Source of the DNA: Microcaldota archaeon
GTDB taxonomy: Archaea; Micrarchaeota; Micrarchaeia; Anstonellales; Anstonellaceae
NCBI GenBank assembly: GCA_021814005.1
Contig: JAKAJC010000001.1
Location: 99,824 to 163,823, forward strand
DNA length: 64,000 nucleotides
Direction of reading: 5' to 3'
Position numbers and translations under genes: made by a program. Under the pieces are notes generated by a model that saw only the letters and a program-made list of their open reading frames with translations, ran no database searches and was not told the origin of the DNA. Below are positions 19,987-29,986 of the stretch, piece after piece. Within the stretch, counting starts at the first letter, position 1, and each line of letters begins with the position of its first letter.

Positions 19987-20068
19987 AAAAGGGCATAGCC
20001 AAACCAACAACGGCTTACCGAGTATGCTGGCTAATGCAGACGAAGGGAGTCTGAATCGAGGTGTCTAA

Positions 20069-21340
20069 ATGGCAAACAAAGAACACATGAACCTAATCTT
20101 CATCGGTCACGTCGACCACGGCAAGTCGACGACAGTGGGCCGCGTGCTTTACGAGACCGGCGCCATGACAGACCAGCAGTTGCGCAAACTCAAAGAGGAG
20201 GCCGAGAAAGTCGGCAAAGCGACATTCGAGTTCGCCTTCTCCATGGACACCCTCAAAGAAGAGCGCGAGAGAGGAGTGACCATTGAGCTCTCGCACAAGG
20301 AGTTCGAGACAGCCAAGTTCTACTTTACAATCATCGACGCCCCGGGACACAAGGACTTCGTCAAGAACATGATTACGGGCGCCTCGCAGGCCGACGCCGG
20401 CGTGCTTGTGTGCTCTGCCAAAGAAGGAATTCAGCCCCAGACAAAGGAGCACGCCTTTTTGGCCAAAGTGCTGGGCATCAACCAGCTCATCGTCGGCATC
20501 AACAAGATGGACGCCGTCAACTGGGACCACGTCAAATACGACGAAACAAAGATGGCCCTCACAACGCTGTTGAAAAACATCGGCTACAAGACCGACACAC
20601 TCCCGTTCATTCCCTACTCGGGATTCATGGGAGACAACATCAAGACAAAGAGCGCCAACATGCCCTGGTATTCCGGCCCGACGCTCCTTGAGTGCTTCGA
20701 CAAGCTGGTTGCTCCGCCCAAACCTACGGACAAGCCGCTGCGCCTCCCCATTCAGGACGCCTTCACAATCACGGGCCACGGCACAGTGCCGGTCGGCCGT
20801 GTTGAGACAGGCATCCTCAAGCCCAACATGAACGTTATCTTCATGCCCTCGGGCGCCAAGGGTGAGTGCAAGCGCATTGAAATGCACCACCAGGAGCTGG
20901 CCCAGGCAGTCCCCGGCGACAACGTCGGATTCAACGTGAAAAACGTTGACAAGAAGGACATCAAGCGCGGCGAGGTGGTCGGCCCGGTCGATAACCCGCC
21001 CACAGTGGCCGCAGACTTCACGGCGCAAATCGTGGTGCTCGAGCACCCGACCGCCATCGGCAAGGGATACACGCCCGTCTTCCACATCCACACGGCGCAG
21101 GTTGCCTGCACCATCGTGGAAATCCTCGAGAAGAAGGACCCCAAGACAGGCGCGACAATGCAGAAGAACCCCGACTTCATCAAGACCGGCGACGTGGCCA
21201 TCATCAAGGTCAAGCCGCTCAAGGCCGTGGTGGTCGAGAAGTTCTCGGCATTCCCGCCCCTGGGCCGCTTCGCCATCCGCGACATGGGCCAGACAGTGGC
21301 CGCAGGCGTGGTGCTTGAAGTGACGCCCAAGACGGCGTAA
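20069..21340 (+). CDS. tuf: translation elongation factor EF-1 alpha
   Basis: [51 protein letters not shown]. Confidence 0.97.
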   Translation: MANKEHMNLIFIGHVDHGKSTTVGRVLYETGAMTDQQLRKLKEEAEKVGKATFEFAFSMDTLKEERERGVTIELSHKEFETAKFYFTIIDAPGHKDFVKNMITGASQADAGVLVCSAKEGIQPQTKEHAFLAKVLGINQLIVGINKMDAVNWDHVKYDETKMALTTLLKNIGYKTDTLPFIPYSGFMGDNIKTKSANMPWYSGPTLLECFDKLVAPPKPTDKPLRLPIQDAFTITGHGTVPVGRVETGILKPNMNVIFMPSGAKGECKRIEMHHQELAQAVPGDNVGFNVKNVDKKDIKRGEVVGPVDNPPTVAADFTAQIVVLEHPTAIGKGYTPVFHIHTAQVACTIVEILEKKDPKTGATMQKNPDFIKTGDVAIIKVKPLKAVVVEKFSAFPPLGRFAIRDMGQTVAAGVVLEVTPKTA

Positions 21341-21385
21341 GGTTTTTTTATTTTTTAATTTCATTTATTTTGGATTGGTGAACAA

Positions 21386-21691
21386 ATGAGCAAAGCACGA
21401 ATCAAACTTATCGGCAAAAACCCAAAAGAGCTGGACGACGTCTGCCATCAGATTGAGGAGATAGCCAAGACCACGGGAGTGGATTTGGCCGGCCCCATCT
21501 ACATGCCTACAAGACGCCTCAAGATTTCGACCAGGCGCACGCCCTGCGGCGACGGCTCTGACACATACGAGCACTGGGAAATGCGCATCCACAAGCGCAT
21601 GATTGACGTGGCCGGAGATGAGAGAACTCTTCGCCAGATTATGCGCGTCAAGGTGCCCGACACGGTGCACGTGAAGATTTCGATTGAGTAA
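21386..21691 (+). CDS. rpsJ: ribosomal protein S10
   Basis: ARIKLIGKNPKELDDVCHQIEEIAKTTGVDLAGPIYMPTRRLKISTRRTPCGDGSDTYEHWEMRIHKRMIDV. Confidence 0.95.
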   Translation: MSKARIKLIGKNPKELDDVCHQIEEIAKTTGVDLAGPIYMPTRRLKISTRRTPCGDGSDTYEHWEMRIHKRMIDVAGDERTLRQIMRVKVPDTVHVKISIE

Positions 21692-21796
21692 GGCCGGATT
21701 TTTTGGCCCATAATCCATTTTTTATATTCCCCAGTGCAAACTAGAATCGAATGATGAGTCTACGACTACTGATGGCCTCAAAACCAGATGAAGACG

Positions 21797-21811
21797 TGAC
21801 TTGACTCTGAC
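21797..21811 (+). repeat. candidate attL core (direct repeat)
   Basis: tgacttgactctgac, identical to 60491-60505; followed by ccaa vs acaa on the other side. Confidence 0.75.
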
Positions 21812-21881
21812 CCAACATTTATGCCAATAATGAGGAAGTAAGAGACATAGTATTTTAAACATCAAATGTCTCAAATACCTC

Positions 21882-23114
21882 GTGAAACCGGCATCTCCGC
21901 ACGCTGTCGTCGAGGCGGACATTGAAAAGCAGATCGCGGGACATCTCTCCCACGCCCAGCTTACGCCGGGCCAGAGGGCGGCCCTCAAGTCCTTCCGCCT
22001 TGAATTTTGCGTCAACCGCAACCAGAAGTTGGCCACCCAGGAATCCTATTTGCGCTACATCTGCTTTCTAGGCCGCCACGTGAAAAAGGAATTCCAGGAC
22101 ATGACGAAGGACGACATAATCGACTATATTTCCAGCCTGCAGGGCAAGAGCGAGAGCCTAAAGGACTGGGCCAAGCTCGCGATTAAGATGTTCTTCCGCT
22201 GGCAGCGCACGGGGGCCATAACCCGCGGCAACCCCTACCCCGACATCGTGTCGTGGATCCGCGTGACGCAGCCCAAGACCAAGAAAGTGCGCGTCGAGGA
22301 CTGCATTTCCGCCGACGAATACCGGCTCATGCTCAACGCCTGCAAGAACCAGCGCGATAGGGCGCTTGTCGCCCTTCTCTACGACAGCGGCGCAAGGATT
22401 AGCGAGATATGCAACATCCAGCTCAAGGACGTGCACATGGAGGGCGAGATGCCCTTCGTGACGTTCGCCCAGAGCAAGACCACCGAGGGCACGGGCCGGC
22501 CCTGCTACCTCATCAGCTCGATTGCCGAGATTGCGGCCTGGTACAAGATGCACCCCGACAAGGACAACTCCAACGCCTTCCTCTTCTGCAACATCAAGCT
22601 GCGCACCAAGCTGCCATTCATCACGCCCAAGATGGCGAACCAGACCCTCCAGCGCATCGGCATCAACGCCGGCATAAGAAAACACATCCACCCCCACCTT
22701 TTCCGCCATTCCTCGGCCACGAACGACCGGCGCAGCGGCATGAACGACCAGTTTATGCAAATCAAGTATGGATGGACCGAGAATTCCCGCATGGCGCAGC
22801 GCTACGCCCACATCACCGCCGAGGACGTGGCGCGCTTCCAGATGAAGCAGCGCGGGCAGGCTGTCAAGAAGGACGAAACACCGGAATTCAAGGAATGCCC
22901 CCGCTGCCACGCCCAGATTCCCTTTGCCGCCAAGGAGTGCGAAAACTGCCTCATGCCCCTCGATGCGAAGCTTCGGATGGAAAAGGCACTTGAACCGACG
23001 AAGATAAACCAGCTTATGGAGCAGATGGCGATGATGCAGGCAGAGCTTGTGAAATTGCAGAAGGCAGCCGCCCGAGGGACGATTGCGAAGGCGAAAAGCA
23101 GGGCGGGAGTATGA
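21882..23114 (+). CDS. XerC/D-like tyrosine recombinase (integrase) with C-terminal zinc ribbon
   Basis: DRALVALLYDSGARISEICNIQLKDV, HPHLFRHSSATNDRRSGMNDQFMQIKYGWTENSRMAQRYAHI (HxxR...Y); zinc ribbon CPRCHAQIPFAAKECENC. Confidence 0.93.
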   Translation: MKPASPHAVVEADIEKQIAGHLSHAQLTPGQRAALKSFRLEFCVNRNQKLATQESYLRYICFLGRHVKKEFQDMTKDDIIDYISSLQGKSESLKDWAKLAIKMFFRWQRTGAITRGNPYPDIVSWIRVTQPKTKKVRVEDCISADEYRLMLNACKNQRDRALVALLYDSGARISEICNIQLKDVHMEGEMPFVTFAQSKTTEGTGRPCYLISSIAEIAAWYKMHPDKDNSNAFLFCNIKLRTKLPFITPKMANQTLQRIGINAGIRKHIHPHLFRHSSATNDRRSGMNDQFMQIKYGWTENSRMAQRYAHITAEDVARFQMKQRGQAVKKDETPEFKECPRCHAQIPFAAKECENCLMPLDAKLRMEKALEPTKINQLMEQMAMMQAELVKLQKAAARGTIAKAKSRAGV

Positions 23115-23153
23115 TGCCGATACAAACAAAAACATCGTATGCTTGGGTGTAAT

Positions 23154-24476
23154 ATGGACGAGAGCGAAATCAAGGGGCTTGTCGAAACCGGCGAGGGCTA
23201 CACGCTTGACTTCAAGGAGTCCCTTCCCAACGACTTAGGACGGCACCTCTGCGCCTTCACCAACGCCTCCGGCGGCAAAATCATCATCGGTGTGCGCGAC
23301 AACGGCACGCCTTCCGGTTATTCTCCGAACAATGCCGACGAGGCGCGCATCAACTCCTATGCCCGCAACCTCGACCCTCCCACTCGCGTCCGCGTGGAGC
23401 GAGTCGGCCCGTTCGCCGTCATCCACATTCCCGAGGGACCCGACAAGCCCTATTCCAGCGGCGGGAATTTCTACCTGCGCATCGGTTCTATGTCCCAGCA
23501 GCTTCGGCGCGACGAGATACGCGAGTTCTTCCAAAAGGAGAGGCTGCTGCGCTTCGATGAGAAGCCCAACACCTCGTTTGATTTCCGCTCCGATTTCGAC
23601 CAGTCCCTCTTCAAGCAATACCTCTCCAGAGCCGGTATCACACCCCTGCCTGACCAGAAGGACACCTTGCGCAACCTCGATCTCCTAGACGGGCCATATC
23701 TGCGCAATGCCGGAGTGCTGCTCTTCACCCCAAGCGTTACCCGTTTCTTCACCAGCGCCACCCTCCTGTGCGTCCTCTACCAAGGCAACGATAAGGTCAC
23801 CATCCTGGACCGCAAGGAGTTCCGCGGCGACCTCCTCTCCAACCACGAGAACGCGCTCACCTATATCCGCTCGAAACTCAACACCAACCTCATTATCAAG
23901 GCCGAGCGCACCAACAAGCTTGAACTGCCCGAAGAGGCCCTGCGAGAGGCATTGGTGAACGCCCTTGCCCACCGCGACTATTTCTCCCCCGGCCATGTGC
24001 AGGTGGATATCTATCTCGACCGAGTGGACATCTCCAACCCCGGCGGCCTGGTCTCGGGCTTGCCGCGCAAGGAGCTGGGTAAGCGCAGTATGCCCCGCAA
24101 CCCGCTTCTCATGGACCTTTTGCAGCGCATCGACAAGGTGGAGCGGGCCGGCTCGGGCATCAAGCGCATCCGCGACGCCATGAAGAAGATCGGGCTCAAG
24201 CCCCGCTTTGACATCAACGAGGGCTTCTTCTCGGTGGTGTTCCCAAGAAGTACCCAGACCGCACCCGAAAGTTCCCAGAAAGGTTCCCAGAAGAGTTCCC
24301 AGAAGATCCTCGACCTGATCCAAAACAACCCAGGCATAACCATCGAAGAGCTGGCTTCTAAGATTGGCATCAGCGACCGGGCGGTGAAAAAGCAACTCTC
24401 GATTCTGAAGGCACGCGGGAGCCTGAAACGCATCGGGCCGGACAGGGGCGGGCATTGGGAGATAGTGCAGGAGTGA
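23154..24476 (+). CDS. AlbA_2/Schlafen-like putative DNA-binding ATPase-type regulator with C-terminal HTH
   Basis: TGEGYTLDFKESLPNDLGRHLCAFTNASGGKIIIGVRDNGT; EALVNALAHRDYF; RAGSGIKRIRDAM; C-term HTH ITIEELASKIGISDRAVKKQLSILKARG. Confidence 0.88.
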   Translation: MDESEIKGLVETGEGYTLDFKESLPNDLGRHLCAFTNASGGKIIIGVRDNGTPSGYSPNNADEARINSYARNLDPPTRVRVERVGPFAVIHIPEGPDKPYSSGGNFYLRIGSMSQQLRRDEIREFFQKERLLRFDEKPNTSFDFRSDFDQSLFKQYLSRAGITPLPDQKDTLRNLDLLDGPYLRNAGVLLFTPSVTRFFTSATLLCVLYQGNDKVTILDRKEFRGDLLSNHENALTYIRSKLNTNLIIKAERTNKLELPEEALREALVNALAHRDYFSPGHVQVDIYLDRVDISNPGGLVSGLPRKELGKRSMPRNPLLMDLLQRIDKVERAGSGIKRIRDAMKKIGLKPRFDINEGFFSVVFPRSTQTAPESSQKGSQKSSQKILDLIQNNPGITIEELASKIGISDRAVKKQLSILKARGSLKRIGPDRGGHWEIVQE

Positions 24477-24685
24477 ACAAACAGATGTGCCTAAAAGTAT
24501 CCAGAAAAGTATCTGAAAAAGTATCTGAAAGCACCGACGAGAAAGAGCCGAAAAGTATGACGAAAGTACAAGAAAAGTATAAGGAAATTCTAGATGCCAT
24601 TCTCGCAGAATCGACTATCGCCCAGCACGAGCAGGCAGAGGAACTCCATCAAACCCCACGGCCCATGGTCGGGCAGGGCGTTTAA
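24455..24685 (+). CDS. small ORF with VSRKVSEKVSES repeat, possibly a remnant of an AlbA_2-type C-terminus
   Basis: Repeat resembles linkers seen in AlbA_2 proteins; overlaps the upstream stop. Confidence 0.3.
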   Translation: MGDSAGVNKQMCLKVSRKVSEKVSESTDEKEPKSMTKVQEKYKEILDAILAESTIAQHEQAEELHQTPRPMVGQGV

Positions 24686-24736
24686 CCGGAAATCTAGTGA
24701 GGGTAAAGTTATAAGGTAAAAAATCGAAGTAACTTC

Positions 24737-27202
24737 ATGCCTAAAACAGGAAATATCAGGCTTTTCGCACCTTCTGAAAAAAAGAGATGGCAAAAATACC
24801 TGATAAACATCCAAAAAATATGCAAGGGGCCAGATTGGGAGAAAAAATACTGCAAGGAATTGAAAAAACACCTCACGGGTTTGTCTCAAACTCAGTTGCA
24901 ATCATTCAAACAAAAACTCGGTTATCCTAATACAGCTCAATTTGACGATATCCTTAGGGACAAGAAAAAAGCCATAACTGCTTATTGCTATTGGGTATTC
25001 TCTAGAAATTATCGTTCCAGCATAAGCAGATTCCTCAATCTGACGGGGCAAACCGGGAAAGCTCTTCAAAAAACAGCATTCTTGGGGATTCTAGGATTAT
25101 CTGACGCCGAACTGGAAGGAATCGTTCTCTTCCAGATATGGAGGAAAACGGCAATCTTCGAACGGGACTATTCGTTGCGTGAAGTTACGAATGAACAGAT
25201 TACGCAAGTGGATAAGAAAGTAAAGTGGCTAGCAGGAACTTTATCGAAGGGAGCGCATAGGCCTTCCGAAACCGATGATAAAGTTTATCACTTCAAGCAA
25301 AAGGGAGTCTATCGGGATTATCGGATCTACTGGTTTCTCAGACAAAAAAGCGATGAAGAAGAGCCGTCGTGGCCAAACAATCAACGGCAAAAACGGTTTT
25401 CGAGCAAAATATTAGCCATCAACCAAACAGGGAAGAAAATACATCTCGTTGTGCATAATTCTAAAGAGAGGAAAATTTTTCTTAGATTCCTTCAACGCAC
25501 GATTAAGCTTGAATTGATGTCAACCCAGAGCGAAACGCCTGTGAATAAAGCACAACTACAGAAGCTTTTCGTTCCAGATGAAGCTGACGACACTCTGCCC
25601 GTAATCAGCGTGTCCTACAAATATACTAATTTACCTGGAAATCCAAAGCTTATCATCCAAGATCGCGCTGGAAAAAACCCTGTAAAGGGCGCGGTCAAAA
25701 GACTTACTGAAAACAAAGACATAACCCCAGAAGAAATATCCAACATATCTGCATTTACTCTTCTTTTCTCAGGTCAGCCAGTCAAAGTCAGAGTTTTCGA
25801 GGGTAGATTTGGATACTACAAAATGCAAATCCCTGACAGAAGTCTGGCCTATCAGGATCGCGAAGGATTAATCTCACAATTTAAACAAAAAACAAACATT
25901 CCGATCAACCAATACTTTGAATTTGAAGGTAAACCCATCGAAGTCAAGGAAGCGATAAATTCGCTTCTAAACACCCAACTCGTTTCAATAAGCGATGATC
26001 CGCCCATATACCGGAAGGTCCTTGAAGTCTTATACCAGATGGGCCTCCTCCATGCGCCCGAAGAGGAAAACAAGCGATACTGCGTATACAATGGATGCGT
26101 GAAGCAATATGCCAATACTTGGCAGAAAGGCACGTGTTCGGAATGCGGGGGGCAATTGCACCTATTCGGAGAATACTTCGCAGTGAAGACAGATAAGGCA
26201 AAGATTCGAGAACTTATTTCAGACTCACTTATTTTAGAAGGATATTCGGTTGTGCACGGAACACGGAAATTCAATAAGAGGAAAACAGACGTTATCGAAG
26301 TATATACGCCAAAAGGCAGCGTTGTTGTAGTGCCAGTCAATTCACAAAAAATCGACTCAAACCTACTAGAATACTTGAAATTCAACGACGCAGCCGTAGT
26401 ATTCGCACCATATCCTTACACGAGCGAAACTGACCAAATTCGAGGATATGGGCATGGCGTTGTTACTGTGTCTGACCTTATCTACAATAAATTAACCAAT
26501 TCTAATCAAAAGTTGTTTACGGCTGAAATTGATTCTTGCTTAAATGCAACGCAAACCCGTATCGAAAACAACTATCGAAACGCATTGGCCCGGCTTGAAC
26601 GCACAGGGGATTACGACTTCCATAAATTCGAGGAAGACACATTCTCGCTAGTCCACTTCCTTCTGCCGACTTCTCAACGCCTAGGGGATCAGTTCATCGG
26701 CAAGCGTGTCCCGGATGGAATAGCGGCAATACCTCTTTCTTCATCCGAGAGATTCTGCGTCTCATGGGATAGCAAATACTCCACAGCGCAATACGCATTC
26801 AGCGAAAAACCTGCGAAATCCGCATACTACATAAAACGGCTGCAACCACTACCAGTAGTAAAGAATCTAGGTGGACTTGGATCCTTTATCTACATATCCA
26901 ACAATCTGCCAGAAAAAAGATTCAAGAAATTCGCTAAACGAGTGAAGAGACGGGCTAGATGGCCAGGTAGAATCATCCTGTTATCTTCTGCACAATTAAT
27001 GGAATTATGCAAGCACAAAGCATCCGTACAGCAAGTGCTTGCCGCATCTCCCGAGATGAATGAAAGTTACTACAAAAAGATAGCTGGATTATTCTCTAAA
27101 CGCTACCGAAAAATATACGCTATCTCCCCGGCCGAGATTCAGGCAATCACATCTAGCCAATATACGACACCTGCACTGAGTATAAGCCGCGCAGAAGTCT
27201 GA
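24737..27202 (+). CDS. 821-aa protein with central zinc ribbon and putative FokI-like PD-(D/E)XK nuclease domain
   Basis: CVYNGC...CSECGGQ zinc ribbon; RVPDGIAAIPLSSSERFCVSWDSKYS resembles the FokI catalytic PDG...DTK segment in order and spacing. Confidence 0.6.
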   Translation: MPKTGNIRLFAPSEKKRWQKYLINIQKICKGPDWEKKYCKELKKHLTGLSQTQLQSFKQKLGYPNTAQFDDILRDKKKAITAYCYWVFSRNYRSSISRFLNLTGQTGKALQKTAFLGILGLSDAELEGIVLFQIWRKTAIFERDYSLREVTNEQITQVDKKVKWLAGTLSKGAHRPSETDDKVYHFKQKGVYRDYRIYWFLRQKSDEEEPSWPNNQRQKRFSSKILAINQTGKKIHLVVHNSKERKIFLRFLQRTIKLELMSTQSETPVNKAQLQKLFVPDEADDTLPVISVSYKYTNLPGNPKLIIQDRAGKNPVKGAVKRLTENKDITPEEISNISAFTLLFSGQPVKVRVFEGRFGYYKMQIPDRSLAYQDREGLISQFKQKTNIPINQYFEFEGKPIEVKEAINSLLNTQLVSISDDPPIYRKVLEVLYQMGLLHAPEEENKRYCVYNGCVKQYANTWQKGTCSECGGQLHLFGEYFAVKTDKAKIRELISDSLILEGYSVVHGTRKFNKRKTDVIEVYTPKGSVVVVPVNSQKIDSNLLEYLKFNDAAVVFAPYPYTSETDQIRGYGHGVVTVSDLIYNKLTNSNQKLFTAEIDSCLNATQTRIENNYRNALARLERTGDYDFHKFEEDTFSLVHFLLPTSQRLGDQFIGKRVPDGIAAIPLSSSERFCVSWDSKYSTAQYAFSEKPAKSAYYIKRLQPLPVVKNLGGLGSFIYISNNLPEKRFKKFAKRVKRRARWPGRIILLSSAQLMELCKHKASVQQVLAASPEMNESYYKKIAGLFSKRYRKIYAISPAEIQAITSSQYTTPALSISRAEV

Positions 27203-27232
27203 TTTATTAACCTCTTATTCCTCGTATATTCA

Positions 27233-29986
27233 ATGGAACCAGAGCAGAAAGCCCGCCGTAAAATTGATAAGATGCTTGAAGCGGCAGGCTGGGTCATCCA
27301 AGATTACAAGGATATGGATTTGGGCGCCAGTCTCGGCGTCGTTGTCCGTGAGTATCCGCTGAAAGAAGGCCGTGCGGATTATCTCCTCTTTGTGGATCGA
27401 AACGTGGTCGGTGTCCTCGAAGCTAAACCTGAAGGCACCACGCTAAGCGTTGTGGAAGAGCAATCCGAAGGCTATCTCAATAATACACCCGAGAACTTGC
27501 CAAACGTCCATTGGCCTCCTCCTTTCGCCTATGAGTCAACAGGGGTAGAAACCCGCTTTAGGGACAACCGCGATCCAAAACCTCGCTCCCGAAACCTTTT
27601 TGCGTTCCACAAGCCTGAAACGCTCTTGGAATGGGTGGAGCAAACTGAAACCCTCCGCTCTCGCTTGAAGAAATTCCCTCCTCTTCCAAAAGGCAACCTC
27701 CGCCAATGCCAGTTCGAGGCCATCAACAAGCTGGAGGAATCTTTAGGGAAGGACAGGCCAAAAGCCCTAATCCAAATGGCCACGGGAAGCGGCAAGACTT
27801 ATACTGCCGTAAGTTCCATTTATCGCCTAATCAAATTCGGCAAGGCCAAGCGCGTTCTCTTCCTCGTGGACCGCAACAATCTGGCCCGCCAAACCCTGCG
27901 GGAATTCCAGCAATACGTTCCTCCCGACTCAAACAAGCACTTTACGGACATCTATAATGTCCAACACCTCAAATCCAACAAAATCGACCCCGTGGCTAAA
28001 GTTTGCATCACTACCATCCAGCGTCTTTATGCCATCCTAAGCGGAAAAGAGATTGACGAAGAGATAGAAGAGCATTCGATGTTCGAAAGCGGCGCTTCCG
28101 CCAGGACGACCCCCATAACGGTGGATTACAACCCAGCCGTTCCCATCGAAACCTTTGACTTCATCATCAGCGACGAATGCCACCGCTCCATCTACAATCT
28201 CTGGCGGCAGGTTCTGGAATACTACGATTCCTACCTCATCGGCCTTACTGCCACCCCGTCCTTGCAGACATTGGGCTTCTTCAACAACAATCTGGTGATG
28301 GAATACAACCATGAGAAAGCCGTGGCCGATCAAGTCAATGTGCAGCTTGCCGGAGTCTATCGAATCGAAACCAAGATTTCCAAGCATGGGGATAAGGTAA
28401 AGGCTGGGTTCTATGTGGATGTGCGTGACAAATTCACCCGCGAGCGACGCATGGAGCTTCTGGACAAGGATTTCTCCTATGAGGCCGCCAAGCTCGATCG
28501 CTCCGTAGTTTCCCCAAGCCAGCTTCGGACAGTTATCCGAGAATTCAAGAACAAGCTGAAAACCGAGATATTCCCCGGCCGCGAGCACGTTCCCAAGACA
28601 CTCGTTTTCACCAAGAACGATGCCCATGCCGAAGACGTGGTGAATATCATCCGCGAGGAATTCGGAGAGGGCAACGACTTCTGTAAGAAGATTACCTACC
28701 GCTCCAACGAGAAGCCCGAGGACATACTTCAAGAGTTCCGAAACTCCTACAACCCCCGTATCGCCGTCACGGTGGACATGGTGGCCACAGGCACCGACAT
28801 TAAGCCCCTCGAATGCCTTCTCTTCCTTCGAGATGTCAATTCCAGGCTCTATTTTGAGCAAATGAAGGGACGTGGCACGCGCACCATCTCCAAAGACGAT
28901 ATGGCTTCGGTAACTCCCGACGCGGGCGACAAGACCTCATTCATTATCGTGGATGCAGTCGGCGTATGTGAGAAGGATAAAACTGACACCAAGCCACTGG
29001 ACCGCAAGCCAACCGTTGCCTTCGAGAAATTGGTTTTGGATGTCGCCAAGGGCATCCGAGACGAGGACACCATAAGCTCCATAGCCGGCCGTTTGGTCAA
29101 GCTGGACCGCAAGATGGAAGGGCCGGAGAAGCAGGAGTTCGTTCGGTTAAGTGGCGGCAAAGGCGTTTCTGAAGTGGCCGCCCAGCTCCTCGCCGCCAAT
29201 AGCATCGACAATCAGATGGTAGCCGCCAAAGCCATGTTCAAAACAGATAAGCCGGACGAGGCGCAGCTCGCCAAAGCTCGAAAGGAGCTGATAACCAAAG
29301 CCTGCCTGCCGCTCGACAAACCTGCACTTCGCAATTACCTCATCGATGTTAAGCGTGAGAAATACCAGATTATCGACACAGTAAGCCAGGACGTGGTGCT
29401 CCGCGCCTCCTTTGATGCTTCGGCTAAGGACAAGGCGCAGGCTATTGTGGGCAAATTCAAGGAATTCATCGAAAAGAACAAGAACGAAGTCTCGGCCCTT
29501 CAAATCATCTATGGCCGCCCCTATGCTCAGCGGCATTTGACTTACAAACAGATCAAGGAGCTTGCCGAAGCCATCGCTCGGCCCCCATATTACCTTAATT
29601 CAGAAGTCGTCTGGAATGCCTACAAGCAACTCGACAAAAGCCGCGTCCATGATGCGGGCCCCAAGAGGCTTCTTACAGACATTATCTCGCTCGTTCGTTA
29701 CACTGTAGGGGAGAGCAATTCGCTCGTGCCCTATACTCAACTGGTGGATTCCCGCTTCAAAGAGTGGCTTGCAGAGCAGAAAAAAGCAGGCCAGACATAC
29801 AATGCCGCCCAGATGGAATGGCTTGAGATGATAAAGGCGCACATCGCCGCCTCAGCCAGCATCGAGATAGACGATTTCGAATATGCCCCATTCGTTGGAA
29901 AAGGCGGGGCAGTAAAAGCCAGCAAAGTATTCGGCTCACGCCTCGATTCCATCCTGAGCGAGCTTAACGAGGCGTTGCCGATATGA
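27233..29986 (+). CDS. hsdR: type I restriction enzyme R subunit
   Basis: RADYLLFVDRNVVGVLEAKPEG nuclease motif, ALIQMATGSGKTYTAVSSIYRL, ISDECHRSI, LTATPS, RGTRTI. Confidence 0.94.
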   Translation: MEPEQKARRKIDKMLEAAGWVIQDYKDMDLGASLGVVVREYPLKEGRADYLLFVDRNVVGVLEAKPEGTTLSVVEEQSEGYLNNTPENLPNVHWPPPFAYESTGVETRFRDNRDPKPRSRNLFAFHKPETLLEWVEQTETLRSRLKKFPPLPKGNLRQCQFEAINKLEESLGKDRPKALIQMATGSGKTYTAVSSIYRLIKFGKAKRVLFLVDRNNLARQTLREFQQYVPPDSNKHFTDIYNVQHLKSNKIDPVAKVCITTIQRLYAILSGKEIDEEIEEHSMFESGASARTTPITVDYNPAVPIETFDFIISDECHRSIYNLWRQVLEYYDSYLIGLTATPSLQTLGFFNNNLVMEYNHEKAVADQVNVQLAGVYRIETKISKHGDKVKAGFYVDVRDKFTRERRMELLDKDFSYEAAKLDRSVVSPSQLRTVIREFKNKLKTEIFPGREHVPKTLVFTKNDAHAEDVVNIIREEFGEGNDFCKKITYRSNEKPEDILQEFRNSYNPRIAVTVDMVATGTDIKPLECLLFLRDVNSRLYFEQMKGRGTRTISKDDMASVTPDAGDKTSFIIVDAVGVCEKDKTDTKPLDRKPTVAFEKLVLDVAKGIRDEDTISSIAGRLVKLDRKMEGPEKQEFVRLSGGKGVSEVAAQLLAANSIDNQMVAAKAMFKTDKPDEAQLAKARKELITKACLPLDKPALRNYLIDVKREKYQIIDTVSQDVVLRASFDASAKDKAQAIVGKFKEFIEKNKNEVSALQIIYGRPYAQRHLTYKQIKELAEAIARPPYYLNSEVVWNAYKQLDKSRVHDAGPKRLLTDIISLVRYTVGESNSLVPYTQLVDSRFKEWLAEQKKAGQTYNAAQMEWLEMIKAHIAASASIEIDDFEYAPFVGKGGAVKASKVFGSRLDSILSELNEALPI

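Noticed and set aside
20093-21364. 423-aa minus-strand ORF across the EF-1A gene
   Set aside because: Antisense shadow of a strongly coding, GC-rich gene; protein is low-complexity His/Val/Leu-rich with no motif.
21718-21880. tRNA gene as the integration target at the left end
   Set aside because: No tRNA-like sequence adjoins either 15-bp repeat; the target appears intergenic between convergent genes.
22158-23135. 325-aa minus-strand ORF over the integrase
   Set aside because: Antisense to a clear tyrosine recombinase; no recognisable motif.
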